NCBI GenBank assembly: GCA_949739085.1
Contig: CATIYU010000039.1
Span: forward strand, 1 to 14,719
Length of the DNA: 14,719 nucleotides
Reading direction: 5' to 3'
DNA from: an uncultured Eubacteriales bacterium
GTDB lineage: Bacteria; Bacillota_A; Clostridia; Oscillospirales; Oscillospiraceae
The position numbers and the translations under genes are program-made. This document shows, piece by piece, positions 13,394-14,719 of this stretch. The notes below the pieces were generated by a model. That model made no database searches. It had not been told where the DNA came from and worked only from the letters and a program-made list of their open reading frames with translations. Every line of letters begins with the position of its first letter. The first letter of the stretch is position 1.

Positions 13394-14719
13394 ATGCTTA
13401 TCAGTCAGAAAATGCGCAAGATCGCCCCGGAGATGGACCCCCTGCGGCTGGGCACCGGCTGGAAGCCGGAGGACCTCGCCAAGCCCCAGGTCTTCGTGGA
13501 GAGCACCTTCGGGGACAGCCACCCCGGCTCCGGCCACTTGGACAAGCTGGTGGAGGCCGCCTGCCAGGGCGTCGCGGCGGCGGGGGGCCGGGGGGCCCGC
13601 TACTTCTGCACAGACATCTGCGACGGCGAGAGCCAGGGCACGGACGGCATCAACTACTCCCTGGCCAGCCGGGAGATGATCGCCAACATGATCGAGATTC
13701 AGGCGGGCGCCACCCCCTTTGACGCCGGGGTCTACCTGGCCAGCTGCGACAAGGGGATGCCCGGCAATCTTATCGGCCTGGCCCGGGTGAATATCCCCTC
13801 TGTGGTGGTCACCGGAGGCGTTATGGCCGCGGGGCCCGACATGCTGACTCTGGAACAGCTGGGCAAGTACTCCGCCATGTTTGAGCGGGGGGAGATCGAC
13901 GAGGCCAAGCTCTGCTGGGCCAAGGAGAACGCCTGCCCCAGCTGCGGGGCCTGCTCCTTTATCGGCACCGCCTCCACCATGCAGATCATGGCGGAAGCTC
14001 TGGGCCTGACCCTGCCCGGCAGCGCCCTGCTGCCCGCCACCAGTCCGGATCTGCTGGAGTACGCCCGCCGGGCCGGGGAACAGGCGGTGAAGCTGGCCCA
14101 CATGGAGAACATGCGGCCCCGGGATATCGTCACCCTGAAGAGCTTTGAAAACGCCATTTTGGTTCACGCCGCTATCTCCGGCTCCACCAACTGCCTGCTC
14201 CACCTGCCGGCCATTGCCCACGAATACGGCATTGAGATCACCGGGGACACCTTCGACCGGCTCCACCGGGGGGCCCGTTACCTCCTGGACGTGCGTCCCG
14301 CTGGACGCTGGCCCGCAGAATTCTTCTACTACGCCGGGGGTGTGCCCGCCATTATGGAGGAGATCAAGGGCGCGCTGCATCTGGACGTGATGACCATCAC
14401 CGGCAGGACGCTGGGAGAAAACCTGGAGGAGCTGAAGCAGAACGGCTTCTACGAACGTTGCCAGAAGTGGCTGGAGGAGGCCAACCGGAAATATAACGTC
14501 AGCCTCACAAGGGAGGACATTATCCGCCCCTTTGATAAGGCCATTGGCACGGACGGCTCCATCGCCATCCTCAAAGGCAACTTGGCCCCCGAGGGAGCGG
14601 TCATCAAGCACACCGCCTGCCCCAAGGAGATGTTCTCCGCCGTGCTCAACGCCCGGCCCTTCGACAGCGAGGAGGAGTGCATCGACGCGGTGCTCCACCA
14701 CCGGGTCCAGCCCGGCGAC
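13394..14719 (+). CDS. IlvD/Edd-family dehydratase, C-terminus cut by window edge
   Basis: 442 residues visible, open to the last base; family members are usually about 550-650. ATG at 13394 with AGGAAGGA about 8 bases upstream, 22 bases after the LarA-type stop. Recognisable segments: STFGDSHPGSGHL (37-49), TDICDGESQGTDGINYSLASRE (73-94), ASCDKGMPGN (116-125) and CPSCGACSFIGTASTM (about 181-196). C118 and the CGAC cysteine fit iron-sulfur ligands of the family. In standard members the first ligand lies in a PCNxH motif; here the aligned residue is G45 (HPGSGHL), so that ligand is missing and C76 or another group may replace it. The family removes water from 2,3-dihydroxy acids to give 2-keto acids (dihydroxy-acid dehydratase, sugar-acid dehydratases). 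With a GntP permease and sugar-acid enzymes, an aldonate dehydratase making a 2-keto-3-deoxy acid is more likely than a valine/isoleucine biosynthesis role. Confidence 0.88.
   Translation, partial: MLISQKMRKIAPEMDPLRLGTGWKPEDLAKPQVFVESTFGDSHPGSGHLDKLVEAACQGVAAAGGRGARYFCTDICDGESQGTDGINYSLASREMIANMIEIQAGATPFDAGVYLASCDKGMPGNLIGLARVNIPSVVVTGGVMAAGPDMLTLEQLGKYSAMFERGEIDEAKLCWAKENACPSCGACSFIGTASTMQIMAEALGLTLPGSALLPATSPDLLEYARRAGEQAVKLAHMENMRPRDIVTLKSFENAILVHAAISGSTNCLLHLPAIAHEYGIEITGDTFDRLHRGARYLLDVRPAGRWPAEFFYYAGGVPAIMEEIKGALHLDVMTITGRTLGENLEELKQNGFYERCQKWLEEANRKYNVSLTREDIIRPFDKAIGTDGSIAILKGNLAPEGAVIKHTACPKEMFSAVLNARPFDSEEECIDAVLHHRVQPGD

Noticed and set aside
13376..14701. Minus-strand open frame of 441 codons
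   Set aside because: It is opposite the dehydratase gene, whose plus-strand translation has clear IlvD/Edd motifs throughout.
13394..14719. Reading the last gene as ilvD of branched-chain amino-acid synthesis
   Set aside because: Neighbours are sugar-acid genes, no ilv or leu gene is present, and the PCNxH cluster motif of true IlvD is absent.

Overview
The window looks like chromosome from a GC-rich, spore-forming Clostridia member, most likely Oscillospiraceae (the Flavonifractor/Lawsonibacter/Intestinimonas type). I judge this from the strong GC bias at third codon positions, the AGGAGG-type ribosome sites, the consensus TTGACA/TATAAT promoters, the divergent spore-surface-type genes and the protein families present. 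It is not an identification by search. All protein-coding genes look intact apart from the two cut by the window ends. I saw no tRNA, rRNA, insertion sequence or CRISPR array.

Layout. (1) 1-1453: two divergent paralogues share a BclA-like N-terminal leader. The left one (minus, cut at base 1) runs into Gly-x-Thr collagen triplets. The right one (plus) has a Cys/Pro-rich segment instead, then a beta-rich C-terminal domain. The gap between them holds two back-to-back matches to the sigma-K (late mother-cell sporulation) promoter consensus. (2) 1546-4917: a sigma-A promoter drives a three-gene signalling operon: a tandem PAS protein without an output domain, a REC-GGDEF diguanylate cyclase, and a stand-alone PAS protein. 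It ends at a bidirectional terminator. (3) 4985-7870 (minus): a GH36 alpha-galactosidase lies downstream of an XRE-cupin regulator that has a fully consensus promoter. (4) 7951-8253 (minus): an unrecognised 100-residue protein. (5) 8301-14719: a sugar-acid locus. A FadR-type GntR regulator and a GntP-family permease are on the minus strand. Diverging from them on the plus strand are a zinc-dependent dehydrogenase, a LarA-family (nickel-pincer) protein and an IlvD/Edd-family dehydratase cut by the right end.

How the genes may work together. The sugar-acid locus reads as import of an aldonate by GntP, oxidation or reduction by the dehydrogenase, inversion of a hydroxyl next to the carboxylate by the LarA homologue, and dehydration to a 2-keto-3-deoxy acid. 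The GntR protein probably controls both divergent promoters: each has a palindrome-like element inside its -35/-10 spacer. This combination, with LarA as a presumptive aldonate epimerase and a dehydratase lacking the usual first cluster cysteine, is the best candidate here for an incompletely described pathway. The spore-surface pair is the second. The substrate and the downstream enzymes (kinase, aldolase, LarB/C/E cofactor synthesis) are not visible in this window.
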